From: Epiperipatus broadwayi
Lineage: Eukaryota > Onychophora > Udeonychophora > Euonychophora > Peripatidae
Direction of reading: 5' to 3'
Assembly: GCA_028023455.1 (NCBI GenBank)
Contig: JAQFVV010000020.1
Location: 3,269,092 to 3,333,091, forward strand
Length of the DNA stretch: 64,000 bases
Shown here: positions 24,560 through 36,349 of the stretch, in pieces
Position numbering within the stretch: position 1 is the first letter of the stretch
How the letters are laid out: the number at the start of each line of letters is the position of its first letter
The notes under the pieces: model-generated
The model's database searches: none
What the model was told of the DNA's origin: nothing
The model's input: only the letters and a program-made list of their open reading frames with translations
Position numbers and translations under genes: made by a program

Positions 24560-24949
24560 AAAGAAATATGTAGATTATTATTTGAATAATAATAAAAGAA
24601 TTCATATAAATGCATCGAATGATCTTAGATTAATTGAAATAAGCAGCTTGATTATTTTTAAAAAGCTTGGTACTATTAAAAATAAAAATCTGAAGATTAT
24701 GATGGAAATCTGAAGATTATGATGTGAAGTTTAAAATATAATGATAATATATTCGCTTCAATATTATTGAATTTGAAAAGAAATATGCAGATACATGAAG
24801 TTGGCAGTCGTAAGGGTGCTTAATTGTATTCATTTATAAAAATAATAGGATTAAAAAAGATTGCACTTATTATCAGAAAATATCAATACTATCGATTACT
24901 ACAAAATTACATTCAAATTTTTACAAAATGAATTGCTACCAATCATATA

Positions 24950-25340
24950 TTAGTGGTTAAAAATGAGCAGCAGTTCAAAAAAATAAAACAAAAAGTACTA
25001 TAGATATGATTTTTATTGCCAGTCAAATGCAAACAACTGTCTAAGACAAATATATGATATATACGTTGATTTTAAATGATTTAGTGAAAATATTTGACTC
25101 ATTCACTTATAAAATATTTGTATCAATGTTTGAAAATAACTGGTTTCATAATATAATTATATAGCTTAATTCTAAGGAATTTAAATGATTGGGTAATGGA
25201 TAAAGAATGGAAAGTAATATAAGGAGAAATAAATAAAATGATAAAAATAATGAATTATAGGAAATGTCGGTAGATGTCGCTATATACGTAATATACGTGT
25301 TAGTATTAGTATGAGGTATCATATTGACAAGGGTAAAAAA
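24950..25340 (+). pseudogene. old LINE reverse transcriptase remnant
   Basis: A frame near 24990 reads STIDMIFIASQMQ. After frame changes, YVDFK and KIFDSFTYKIFVSMFENNW follow. This matches the order of the non-LTR reverse transcriptase palm segment (TxDMIFxxRQLQ, then VDFxKAFDxV). Catalytic residues are degraded and stops are frequent. The DNA to about 25800 may hold more of the same element but is too decayed to delimit. Confidence 0.45.
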
Positions 25341-26799
25341 ATTTAGAATTACCGAAAAAGGTTTATATATATATAATTTTTTTAATGTATTTACAAGTTG
25401 TTATTATTATATAATAAAGATTTATATTATATTTTATTGATTATAATTATATATATTATAAGGCTTCTATTATGAGAGAGTCAAAGGAATTTTTTTACTA
25501 ATAGTGATAATTTGAGATATTTGATAACTGATTTTAGGCAGAAAGCAGTTCACAGTTAGGTAATTTTAAAGCTACAGCTCAACTGATTAAAGGAAAAGTT
25601 TATAGTATACTAATAATTATGTTATTATTGGCACTTTAAACGATGTATAGAATGTCTTTTAATATTTTGAATTTATCTATAAAACATTTTGGTTTAGGAA
25701 TTAACAATTTGAAAAATTCAAATGCTTTATTAGCCAGTGAAGATGAAAATATTTTAAATAACTTTGATCTTGATTCATTGTGATTTTGAGAATGTGAATC
25801 TGTTTTTACAGTCATATTTTAAATAGAAAAATAAACGTGAATGTTGAAATGTAGCAATTTTCTGCTTCTGCATTTAACTAGTTAAAAATATAGTATAACA
25901 TCATAATATTGTAAATACTTTAGATAAATTAGTTGAATATAAGATAATCATTTTCCAGAAGATATTATATAGAAGTGAAATATAAATTGCCTATCAATAT
26001 AACGAAAATATATAGGACAAAATATATTTATGAATATTCTAGCAATATTTTGAAAATATGATGACAATATTATACGAACAATAAGTAAAATTTTGCTTTT
26101 ATTTTTTGTACTGATAATAAATATGCAATATATACAAGGGCCTAACTTCTTTATATCCATGAAAATTTATCACTCTCTATAATACTGTAACTCAAATAAA
26201 TAGTGATTGAACATTATACCATGAAAAATAATTATTTAATTATGACTAAAACAGACATTTTACACAATATCATAAAGATAATAACATCACATGATGTATA
26301 TTGCTAAATTTTATTTTACTCTGTTAAAATTTATCTAATGCTTCAACAATAATATAATATTAAACACATTGTATAAAAAGTGGTAATTATGTTACCCATT
26401 TAAGGAACTTGGTTAACTTTATATGTAATATCATTAGTGAATTTAAGTTAGAATTTTTGGTTACTAGCTGAACTGGATTAATAACTAGATTATATGAACA
26501 AGTGCCAATAATTCAATAATAGTCTTTTTTCCCCAATATTATAAACATCATTTCTTTTTGAGGTAAATATTTACAATTTTAAATATATATTTGTAAATAA
26601 GATTTAAAATTTTTACATTCATATATTTAATGTATATTTCTGTCTCTTGTTTTATTAAATATAAATATTAAATAATAACTATCTGGAATTATTCATTTTA
26701 ATATAAAATTAAATACTTTTATATCATAGCAATACAAAACAAATATTACTGATTGCTTTTTTAACTCTTTATAATTTTTAGTTTAAAATACAGATCATG

Positions 26800-27160
26800 G
26801 TTAACATGAGTAGAATGAGAAGCTTTGCACCAATGTGGGCTTTGAGCTTCCATCATCAATTTTTCAATGAAATGGATGGCTGAAGAGTTGTGGGGTGGAG
26901 TGGATTGAAGCCTGTGCATTAAAGTATGAAGATTGAATATCTTAATATAAGCTGAGCATTGATTGTATGTATATGTGGAGATGATAATCTGGACCAACTG
27001 ATGAGTGCTGGTTTAGCATGAAATACATATATTGATGATTATTTATCTTTTTGACATGTGTGTGGTCATGAGTCAGCAGTATGAGATACAATGGATAGTT
27101 GAGGGTCATGAGAAAGTCTGAGCTCAAATCCCTTATATATTACATATTGGAGTGCAGATA
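26800..27160 (+). mobile_element. SINE-like unit of the palindromic family, single copy
   Basis: This is the only near-complete solitary unit. It begins near GGGCTTTGAGC, passes through GGATGGCTGAAGAGTTG, ATTGAAGCCTG and ATTAAAGTATGAAG, and ends with a B-box-like GCTCAAATCCC and TTATATATTACATA. At 26998-27023 it carries CTGATGA, the helix GTGCT/AGCAT with a GGTTT loop, then GAAA: a hammerhead-type core. No clear target duplication was seen. Confidence 0.7.
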
Positions 27161-27496
27161 TGAAAAAGCCTATACTGTAGAAATAAATTCATATATTATC
27201 AATTTGTTTGGTGATTTGTTTCCTTCTCAATCTCAACTTTAATATTTTTTTAAAGATCAATTATAGGAATTTTTATTAAACAATATAATTTTTTAATTTC
27301 ATAGTGTATGTGTATAATTAACAAATATCTCATTCAGTATATGAGCATACCTTTGAAGAGATTAAAAAAGAAGAGATTGAATAAAGTATTAGATCTAACC
27401 AGGGATATATGCAAGTAGGAATTTTATGTTAGACTAATGTTTGAATTTATAAATGTATCTATCACATAAGACTATCTCAATTGTATTTAGTAAGTA

Positions 27497-27843
27497 ATAT
27501 ATATATATGTGCTCTGCGCACAGATAATGAAGCTATTAGTAAATTGTCAATGAAATTATTAAAATTTTACCGCCAAGCGCTTTCGGGACAGTCCTGCGCT
27601 TTCGGGACAGCTCTGCGCACTGATAATGAAGCTATTAGTAAATTGTCAATGAAATTATTAAAATTTTACCGCCAAGCGCTTTCGGGACAGTAATGAAGCT
27701 ATTAGTAAATTGTCAATGAAATTATTAAAATTTTACCGCCAAGCGCTTTCGGTCCCGAAAGCGCTTGGCGGTAAAATTTTAATAATTTCATTGACAATTT
27801 ACTAAAAGCTTCATTATCTGTGCGCAGAGCATATATATATATT
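27497..27843. repeat. composite foldback with internal tandem units
   Basis: A ~80-base unit (CTCTGCGCACAGATAATG through AAGCGCTTTCGGGACAG) occurs as a full copy at 27511-27590, again at 27611-27690, and partly at 27691-27752. It is then inverted at 27754-27835. A 20-base scrap of the unit end (27591-27610) sits between copies 1 and 2. Both outer ends are (TA)n followed by GCTCTGCGCACAG, forming terminal inverted repeats of about 88 bases. G+C is high at the unit ends. It is a non-coding, MITE-like or foldback element. Confidence 0.85.
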
Positions 27844-28079
27844 AATTTATTTAAGCGTTAATGAAGTAAAATCTTAACTATTTTAGTAAGTAATAAAACA
27901 TTATTTGTATATATTTTGATTTTCTTTATTATTATCATCATTTGTCAATTCAATAAAGTTATTTTAAAATGAAAGAGTAGTGGTTATATCCATTCTTTAG
28001 TTAATTCTCAGTTTGAGTGCGTAACATACTTTATATTTATACATGTGGTTGCGCATCATCTAATGCATAGAAGAAAAGT

Positions 28080-28500
28080 TCTCAGCTTTCCCAAGGTGTG
28101 ATAGACCATGATTTATGGTAGAGAAATTGTTTAATTTTTCTGGTTGGAAAGTTTCTTGGAAGTCTTGAGTTTTCCACAGCTATTCTTAAATAACAACAGT
28201 TTGGATTAATTTTATTTCTCTGAAGCTCAATTTTCTTCCCATTGTTTATTAGTTGTCTGATTTTCTTACAACTCTTTGCTTAAACCTTTAAACATCACAT
28301 GATCACTGAGAAACGCCACAAGCCAGAAACTAGTCTGGGGATATTGGGTGAGTAGGCACTAGATAGGGATTTTATGCACAAGCCTTCTGGAATCCATTGA
28401 TTACTCTGGCTTGCACTGAGTGGTGCACTGTATGGAGAGTTTTGCCTGTTTTAATTGTTTAACTCTACTTAATAAACAGCCATTGACTCAAGACACATTT
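28080..28500. other. possible repeat related to 44.8 kb
   Basis: CTGAGAAACGCCACAAGCCAG followed by AAACTAGTCTGGGG near 28300 resembles CTGAGGAAAACAGTTGCAG followed by AAACCGGTCTGGGG near 44870. This suggests an unnamed repeat family. No coding frame. Confidence 0.3.
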
Positions 28501-28643
28501 TATTATATAGGATGGACTACACGCAAATTATAATATATGTTTAAGATTATATATTCTTCATACCCAAGGACCAGTTCCGAACTCAATTAAGTTGACAATT
28601 AATCAACCATTTTATAATTCAAATCGGTAATGAATAACTTTTT

Positions 28644-28844
28644 CGTAGTTGCAAGTGAAAAGGGATAATAGTAATTTAATAGTTTTTCGATGCTGGGTTT
28701 GATTACTTTGGCCAGAATATTTCAGGTTAATTTTTTTCCTAGAAGAAATCTTACTAGTTCATGAAGAAGTTTTATTTCTGTTGCCTTTAAACACTGACTG
28801 ATAATGACTGAATTCTCTTTTTAATCACTTCACTTGCAACTACG
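28644..28844. mobile_element. candidate short MITE
   Basis: A perfect 16-base terminal inverted repeat CGTAGTTGCAAGTGAA (28644-28659) faces its complement (28829-28844), with about 170 bases of non-coding DNA between. The size and ends fit a MITE. Target duplications are unclear. Confidence 0.5.
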
Positions 28845-29103
28845 ACTAGAAAAAATAAATAAATAAAAGTCAATTATGAAGGTTAATCAACTCGTATTTC
28901 TTTTCATCTTATATATTTCCTCTGTCCTCCCATATTTTACTGATGCACAGTCTGTGATCCGTATTCTCCTATAACGTTTTCTTTATATATTGAGAAAGAT
29001 AAGTTGCTCTGTTAAATGAATGTAATGACATTTATTTTTTGATCAGTTTCCAATTAATGACTCATTTAATTAACCAAATTAATCATAAAAGAAAATCAAT
29101 TTA

Positions 29104-29166
29104 AGCGAACCCGCTAACCCGGGACAACTGCTTGTAAAGCGGCTGTTGCCGACTTCTCGACATTAA
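29104..29166 (-). mobile_element. tRNA-like SINE fragment
   Basis: On the minus strand this matches the D arm, TTTACAAGCAG anticodon region and AGCGGGTTCGCTT B-box part of the tRNA-like SINE. Both ends are truncated. Confidence 0.65.
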
Positions 29167-30019
29167 TACTTTTTTCACTCTTTTTCATATATAAACATAT
29201 TTTTTATATTTGTTAGAGTTACAGTTTTCAATTCCCGAATAACCATAGTTTATGACTTGAGTTATTATACAAAATTAACAATAGTTTCTGATATATCCTC
29301 TCCCACATCCAATTTTTGATTTCATTTTTTCTTATTGAACATACGACTTTCAATACTTTAACTTTATAACTTTTTTCTCTTATCTAAACTGGTCATACTT
29401 ATTGTTTGCTTTTTCTGATTACTAACACACGTAATGCTACTATTATAATATATAAATGATTAATAAACTAATTTTAATACAAGTAATGCCTAAACATGAA
29501 AGGGTTTATTCACATCTATCCTTGTTAATCTTAAGATTTTTAAAATTAAAATAAATCTGGGATTATCAGAGATTTAGATTTTTTCTGCTGAAAGTTTGGT
29601 TACCTTTTTTCTCAGCACTAGCGAATATTATTTTTCTTTTTAAAAATAATTCTACTTTGAAATGATTGTTTTTCCAACTCACGGCGGGTATTTTTTATTA
29701 ATTTGCTTCAGTATTACTTGGATTAACGAATGTTCAGAATTAATAGTTTAAATAGTTATACTACTTTATTTAATATTTTTATGTAGGTTTAATTTCTTTT
29801 ATTTAATAAAAAATATTTATGAAAAATCGAGTTTATTTTACTATACATCAATTCTAAATATTCAATTATCTTTTCTTTAAATAATGTAATTCTTATAAAC
29901 TCACATTGTAATCGAATATTACAAAAAAGTAAAAGTTGAAATTCAAGATTTTCATAAGATACTAAGCATGCTTTCTGGCTGACCAGAATCACAGCGCTAT
30001 CATCAAATAAAAATAATGA

Positions 30020-30270
30020 ACAAAGTGATTTTACAGAAAGTGAGTTATTGGTTTTTATGCTAGGCTTGGGAAAAGATAAGAGGGATTTAGATATGAAGGT
30101 CATAGAGTTGACAAAGATTATGTTGTGGAAATGGGATCGAGCAGATTCTGGGAAAACTTAGGGTGGAGAATGGAAAGGAAAGGTAAAGTGGCTAACAGGT
30201 TTCTTTGGGCATAGGCGCTGAGAGATTCCTGACTTCCTATAAGGAGAAGTCACAGTGCATCACATTACAT
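30020..30270 (+). mobile_element. 5'-truncated copy of the 11-16 kb LINE
   Basis: It aligns with 15948-16200: AAAGTGAGTTATTGGTTTTT, TTGACAAAGATTATG, GGAAATGGGAT, GCTAACAGGTTTCT, GCTGAGAGATT and GGAGAAGTCACAGTGCATC in the same order. Only the 3' end is present, as is usual for LINE insertions. Confidence 0.75.
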
Positions 30271-31547
30271 ATACTTTATATTAAAAATGAGATCTTAACT
30301 TGTTGCATTTGGTGATCAAGACATTAATATACTTTGTTAATTAATCAAATTGGAAAAGAATAAATATCTTTATGCTGTTCTTCCATAAAATAATAATTAG
30401 AAAATAATAAATACAAATATCAATTTTTTTATATTGATATTGGTTGTCTGTAATAGTTGTTAACACAATCGATTATTAACATTTGAAAAGGGCATCAAAT
30501 CAGGTGCTGAAAAAGGCTTTTTATGTATATAAAAAATTTGATATTTATATAGCTGTTGTAAGAATTTATTATTTCCTGATTATTATTTGTTAATTAAGTA
30601 TTATTACGTTTTGTTTGACTCTCAATATAAGTATTTAAATGTAATACTATATAGAAAACAGGTCTTCATGGATGATAGGATAGTTGCGAATCTGTATTTA
30701 AGGTAGGTTATAGTGGAACCCATGATTTTAATAGTTATTGTGACCATATTATAAATCTTATGTTTTTGATAGGTATTTTAAGTGTTTAAAATACTGCTTT
30801 CATATTCGTGGAGCTTTTATGAACAGAATGACTTTTTTCGGTTTTGGAAAATTGCTTTATATTTTAATAACTATATAAATCTTAGAAATAATACTGCAGC
30901 TCTTATTGCTTTTTGTCATAAATAAATAAAAAAACTTGTCAAAATTTTGCTTAGTGAGTTATTGGAGAGTATTAAATTTGACATAAAGTTATTATTAAGA
31001 AGGAGATAATAATCAGTATGTAAAAAAGTTTATTCATCTGATCCATATAACTTACAAATTATGTGAAAAGACCATTTTTAATTCTTGCTGAGAAATGTTA
31101 ATATTGGAAGAATACCGTAAAGAAATTTGAAGCCCGTATGAGTCAGTGATTCATTCAAAAACATTTTGAATGGAGTTTTAATTGGAAGCATGATTGAATT
31201 TTGAGATATATCATAATTGATAGTTCTTTACAAAATATTTGAATTATATTAGGTCTGTTCATTTAATTTTCTGTATTTAAGTAGGTCAGTCATCTTACCA
31301 AGTATGGATATTTTTGTAATTTTATCAAATCAGATAACTAACAGTTAGAAAAGTTGATATCATATGATAATCCATGATAAATTCTTTCAAATGACTTAAC
31401 TTTTATAAATTGAGAAAGCAACTTAACGTTAATTAGTCCAAGATAATTGTTTTTATTTTGATGTTCTTAGAATGTTGTGTGTTAAACGTTTTGATCTCAT
31501 TCCTCGTATAATAATTTTATTATACTCATATTAATATGTTGTACATA

Positions 31548-32420
31548 GGGGATTGAATTCATATTTTTAAGCACTTTATAGTTATCCAATCCATATTATA
31601 CAAACAATATATATGACCACTCATCCATTAGTCCAGATCATCATCTCCCACACATATATACAATCAGTGCTCAGTTTATATTAAGATAATAAATCTTCAA
31701 ACTTTAATGGACAAGCTTCAATCTTCTCCATCCATATCATTGAAAATCCAAAGATGGAATGCTCAAAGTCCTTGCCAATGCCAATATTATTGTCATACCC
31801 ATGTTGACATTAAGTCAATCTGACCCCCACACATAGGGCTTTAATATGTGCATTTCATGATACAGAAGAAAAACGTGTACAAATGTATATTCTCTATGCT
31901 AAACTTAATATAATTATAAAGGACTTGAACACAGACTTTCAAGCACCCTACAGCTATCCAATCCATCTTATACAACCAATACATATAAATACATGTGAAA
32001 ACAATTGGAGATCATTTATTTTTTTCACATGCACGTGGTCAGGCATATTGGCTGTATAAAATGAATTGGATAGCTGTAGAATGCTTGAAAGTCTGTGTTC
32101 AAATCCCTTATAATTATATTAACTTTAGTATAGAGAATGTACATATATTTAATTATTACATTTTCAGTCTATGTTCTGCTCATCCCTCTTCTATATAATT
32201 AAATGGACATATTAAGGTTCTATGTATGAGGGGCAGATTGATGTAAGGTCAACATGGGTATGAGAATAATATTGGCATCAGTAAGGGTATTAAACATTTC
32301 ATCCTCAAATTTTCAATGATATGGGTGGCTGAAGAGTTGATGAAAGGAGACAGATTGAAGCATGCCCATTAAAGTTTGAAGATTTAATGTCTTAATATTG
32401 AAACAGCCAATCTTAATTCA
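31548..32420. mobile_element. cluster of inverted units of the SINE-like family
   Basis: A minus-oriented unit (31548-31850) is followed by a tight foldback of 3' ends (left arm about 31874-32000, right arm about 32020-32160, both carrying CTTGAAAGTCTGTGTTC or its complement). Then comes a plus-oriented 5' part (32169-32420). The plus part shows the family's 5' region GATGTAAGGTCAACATGGG, also seen at 47020. No flanking direct repeat was found, so more than one event may be involved. Confidence 0.65.
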
Positions 32421-32914
32421 AGATCAAGTTTCACTGTTCTACCACAACCCATGTTTTATCCTGCTCTTTTTTTGTCATATGTATATTAATGGAGTTTTTA
32501 TATAAATAAAAGTGCAAACAAATATTGTAAATAATTTTGTATTTTTTTTCTTTGATTATATCTTATTTATTTTGTAATTATTTTTCATTATAAAACTATA
32601 TAAAAATTCAAGATGGAAGATGCAATCGCCGACTGTCCAGGAATAATTAAAGGGGTGGGAACATTACTTTGTTTCATGAATAAAAAGGAATTTTTAAATT
32701 AAAGTAAAATTTAAAACAAAATTAATTGATTTAGTTAGCTGTTAACATTTTTATCAAATCTATTTCCAATCTGGAAATTGTTTTGAATTTATTTTTGGAC
32801 AGTTATCTTGAGATTGCATCTCCAATAACAATACAGAAAACATTTCTGTAAATTAAAGATTAATTAAGAGTTAAGAAGTTTAATTAAAATGTTTTTTGAA
32901 TAACTCAAAGTTTG

Positions 32915-33190
32915 TATAAATAGGGCCAAAAATCTATTGTGTCAGAGTTTGGTCAATAGTCACTAGCCGACTCCACATCTGCTTAATTTTGAGGGGCCTA
33001 AGCACCTTTCCCTCTATCTTAAGCCCAACTCTTCACTATGCCAAGATGTAGCTCCTGCAGATCAAGAATGCCTATGCCATCAAAGAATGCCACCTGCCAC
33101 AGAAGATTCATCAGTACTTCATAGAATCCTGAGGTAACCAGCCCAAAGTCATTATAATCGTAGTACCTAAATTCAGAATTCTAACTCTTT
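32915..33190 (+). pseudogene. promoter-like site with a short broken reading frame
   Basis: TATAAATAG (32915-32923) stands 29 bases before the A of TCAGAGT (32942-32948), the spacing of an RNA polymerase II TATA box and initiator. The DNA that follows is richer in G+C. One frame, interrupted by TAG at 33049 and by a TGA, reads QIKNAYAIKECHLPQKIHQY then GNQPKVIIIVVPKF. Another frame gives a 28-codon ORF from ATG 33038 to 33124. I recognise neither. It may be a processed or decayed gene fragment, and expression is unproven. Confidence 0.3.
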
Positions 33191-33959
33191 AAAATTAATG
33201 TTCTCTTTATTTTGAATCTCTTTAAACTTACCAATTGGTGAGTATGCTAAGTTAATAATTATTTTCTTTGTGATGATTCTCTGCAATCCAAATTAATGTT
33301 ACTATAAAATTTTTCATCCAACTTATGCTTCTTATTATTTTTATAATTTAGTGTGGTTATAATTTATTTTTAATGGTATTTTTATATTTTTCACTTAATT
33401 TTATTTGTAAATGCCAACCAAACCTGGTCTTATGAACTTCTATATCCTGCTGTGGAATAGAAAGGAGAGGAATTAATGAGTTCTTATTATTTATATCTAA
33501 ATAGTTCGTAAGATTGAGTTTGTATTTTAAATGAATACGTGCTTTTAAGTAAATATTTTATCTTAAATTTATGCAAAATATATAAATACTTTGCAATCTG
33601 GAGTGGATATTGGTGTCCATTAAATTTATTAATTTCTTTATTGATCATCATCGCCAAAAAGACTGGCGACATAAATCTATTTTGTTATTCGCACTTTTAA
33701 GTGCATGAATTTTAATTTTTTATGTGTTAAACAAAATAGTATTGATTCAAGAAGGGGGAGCAATACACACTTCTTTAATTATAGTTTTAAATTTTGATAA
33801 ATGATTATCTTACATCAGGTCCTTATTTTTAACATATCATTACGTATTTGTTTAACTACTTAAGGCTTCATTTTAGTATTTAAAACCAATGATTTCATAT
33901 TTTATAATAGTGTTGCTAGCATAAGTCAAATTATTAATAAGCCACATAGGGCTTGATCT

Positions 33960-34073
33960 GATTTGCCTGTACCTCATTCCAGGGATTCACAATCATCTTC
34001 GTTTGTCATTCTTCTCTGTAAAGTACATATTTATATACTGCTTTGATTCACCTGTGCCTCATTCCAGGGATCC
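33960..34073 (+). repeat. direct repeat of ~29 bases
   Basis: GCCTGTACCTCATTCCAGGG in 33960-33988 recurs as ACCTGTGCCTCATTCCAGGG in 34045-34073, with GATT before both. The spacing is 85 bases. It sits next to an unassigned G+C-richer frame. Confidence 0.6.
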
Positions 34074-34090
34074 GAAGCCTTCCATCCTTT

Positions 34091-34354
34091 TTATTGCTCT
34101 TGTTCATAACAAGGGTCTAAGTCTACTACCTGGAACAAGCCGGTTAGTGTAGTTGAAGTTCTGCATGGACTTACCATAAACCAGATCCATAGCAACTTCC
34201 TACCTAACTTTTCCATTAGGTATCGCTCAGCCTGAAGCTGGTGTACCACCGTCAAACAGAATGATGTTTTCTTGGCCAAATGTGCCACCCTCTCTCTCAT
34301 TGACATAATGCTAGTACCGCACTTTCCTGTTTCATTTTCTAGCCTGTTTGACAA
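34091..34354 (-). other. unassigned G+C-richer open frame
   Basis: An 87-codon frame on the minus strand in a patch clearly richer in G+C than the intron around it. It reads MSMRERVAHLAKKTSFCLTV and HQLQAERYLMEKLGRKLLW, which could be an amphipathic helical region. I do not recognise a family. No splice acceptor or donor stands out, so an alternative exon is possible but unsupported. A transposon or retrocopy fragment is more likely. Confidence 0.25.
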
Positions 34355-35097
34355 AATAAATCATAATGATATGTGATAATGAAACGTTTTCTCTTTGTAA
34401 TATTTTCATTGGAGTTTTAAATCCAACCTCTTATGAAGCTGCTCTCCCCGTTCCCGTATTTATATAGTTTCGCTATATTCCATCGTTAAATGTTGAAAAT
34501 GTAAAATAAATAATGTTTTTAGTCTACTTACTGATCAAAATGTATTCTTACTTTAATTGCTGTAAATAAAGTCTATAAATGAAAATAAACTTATGTATTA
34601 AATGCTAAGGGCATCCTACTAAAATTCTATAATATACGTTCAGTATTGTAATCACCACACTAAATTGATATCTGTTAAAATAAAAACAATTGACTCAATA
34701 TTGTCAAATATTTGTAACCAAAATAATAGTTTAAATAACATGACGTTGATTATACATATATAAAATCTTGAATTTTTGTCAAAATAAATTTTATATTTTA
34801 AACTTAATCCAGTTGTTCGAATCTCATTAATATATTTATGTATGCTTTTAACTTACAAATCTCTCATCATCATCATCACCAGTTGAGTTCTCATGCAAAT
34901 GATGTAGCACCGGGCCTGAAAATAATTAATTTATGTAGTATCACTATAGGTGTTGTCCGTAGTGTTATAGATTTGGGGAATGGGCAAATAGGTTAGAATT
35001 CATGATTGCTCCTGACCTGTGTATCTCAGGCATGATTGGATTCGAGGTACTTTTGCTCAGCTTCTAAATCTTGTTGGATGGATATACATTTTTGACT

Positions 35098-35349
35098 GGT
35101 ACAATATAAACTTAGCACAGATTGTATATATGTGTGGGAGATGGTGATCTGGACTAACGAATAAGTGCTGGTTCAGCATGAAATACATATATTGAAGATC
35201 ATTTATTTTTTCCACATGTATATGGTTGTGTGTATTGGTTGTATAAGATGGATTGAATAGCTACAGGTTGTTTGAAAGTCTGAGTTAAAGACCCTTATAA
35301 TTACACCAAGTTTAATATAGAAATATACATGTATTTAAAATTATATATA
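35098..35349 (+). mobile_element. 5'-truncated SINE-like unit
   Basis: It matches the 3' two thirds of the palindromic family (TTAGCACAGATTGTATATATG through GAAAGTCTGAGTTAAAG and the TTATAATTACA tail). Its right end is cut by the DNA element starting at 35350. Confidence 0.7.
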
Positions 35350-36312
35350 CACCTGTGTCTCATTTTATGCGGTAGATAGGTTCCACAGAAAACCCGCATT
35401 AAAAAAATTGCACAAAAATAGACTTATCTTACCTTGAAAAATGGGGGATAGGGTCTGTAATTTTCAGAATTCGCATAAAAGCAAAGCAACTAAGAAAATT
35501 TACTTTAAAATTTGCATTAAAAAAATAAGCAATTAAAGTATGACTAATAAAAAATTTCGAATATTTGAAAAAAATTAATACAGGACAAACTTTTTTTACA
35601 TTTTTTATTAACTACAGTATTTAATTTTATATTTTTAATACATATTTTAATCATTAACAATAGCGTTCATTTATAAACTGGTAAGAAATCAGATTCGATG
35701 TAATGTGATGTATTGCGGCTTCTCCTTAAATGCAGTCAAGAATCTCTCAGCAATTATGCTCAGAGAAACCTGTTAGTCACTTTATTTTTATTCGTGATAT
35801 GATGTACACTAGTGGCACTTTCAGTTTTGTGCTATGTTAATGGTTTTCTGTTTCTATATTAAAAATGAGATCAAAATCAAAACAAAAAGAGTATACATTA
35901 TCATTAGAAAGATTATTTTCAGTTTATAAAATCTTCATTTATTTTAAAAATCTAAAAGATTATTTATTTCTGTTATATATAACAAAATACGTTTTAAAAG
36001 TTTAAATTTTTTGAATATTTATTGCGATATTTTTATATGTAAATATAAATCTATTATTATTATTTACTCATTAGTATAAGTAGATTATTTACATAGAAGC
36101 TAATATTTTAAATACAGCTTCAGGCCATATTCATGTTAGCTGCTAATATTATATTTAAAAAAAAAGTATTTCAAATGAAAATAAGTTATTAATAATTTAA
36201 ATTTCTTGATATCTTGTAAATATAGTGAAATATGAAAGATATTAAGAAGAAACTTGAATTGCATAACTTCAAAATTGCATTAAAATAATCTGCATAAAAT
36301 GAGACCCAGGTG
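35350..36312. mobile_element. pogo/Tigger-like non-autonomous DNA element
   Basis: The left end CACCTGTGTCTCATTTTATG and the right end (complement of CACCTGGGTCTCATTTTATG) form terminal inverted repeats. TA dinucleotides flank both (35348-35349 and 36313-36314), as in Tc1/mariner/pogo insertions. The ends recall the Tigger group (ACCTC-TTTTATTGC type), which is an inference from memory of the family. The interior is AT-rich and non-coding. It holds a LINE fragment at 35690-35790 and shares its interior with 2850-3260. Confidence 0.65.
35690..35790 (-). mobile_element. LINE 3' end fragment inside the DNA element
   Basis: On the minus strand it reads CTAACAGGTTTCTC, GCTGAGAGATTC and GGAGAAGCCGCAATACATC, matching the LINE 3' ends at 16140-16200 and 30190-30265. 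It lies within the inverted-repeat boundaries of the 35350-36312 element, so it was either captured or inserted there later. Confidence 0.7.
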
Positions 36313-36349
36313 TATATGTAAATTTATAAATAAATATTAGAAAATACAG

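Noticed and set aside
29789-30103. 104-codon minus-strand frame
   Set aside because: It is partly antisense to the LINE 3' end at 30020-30270, and the rest shows no family motif.
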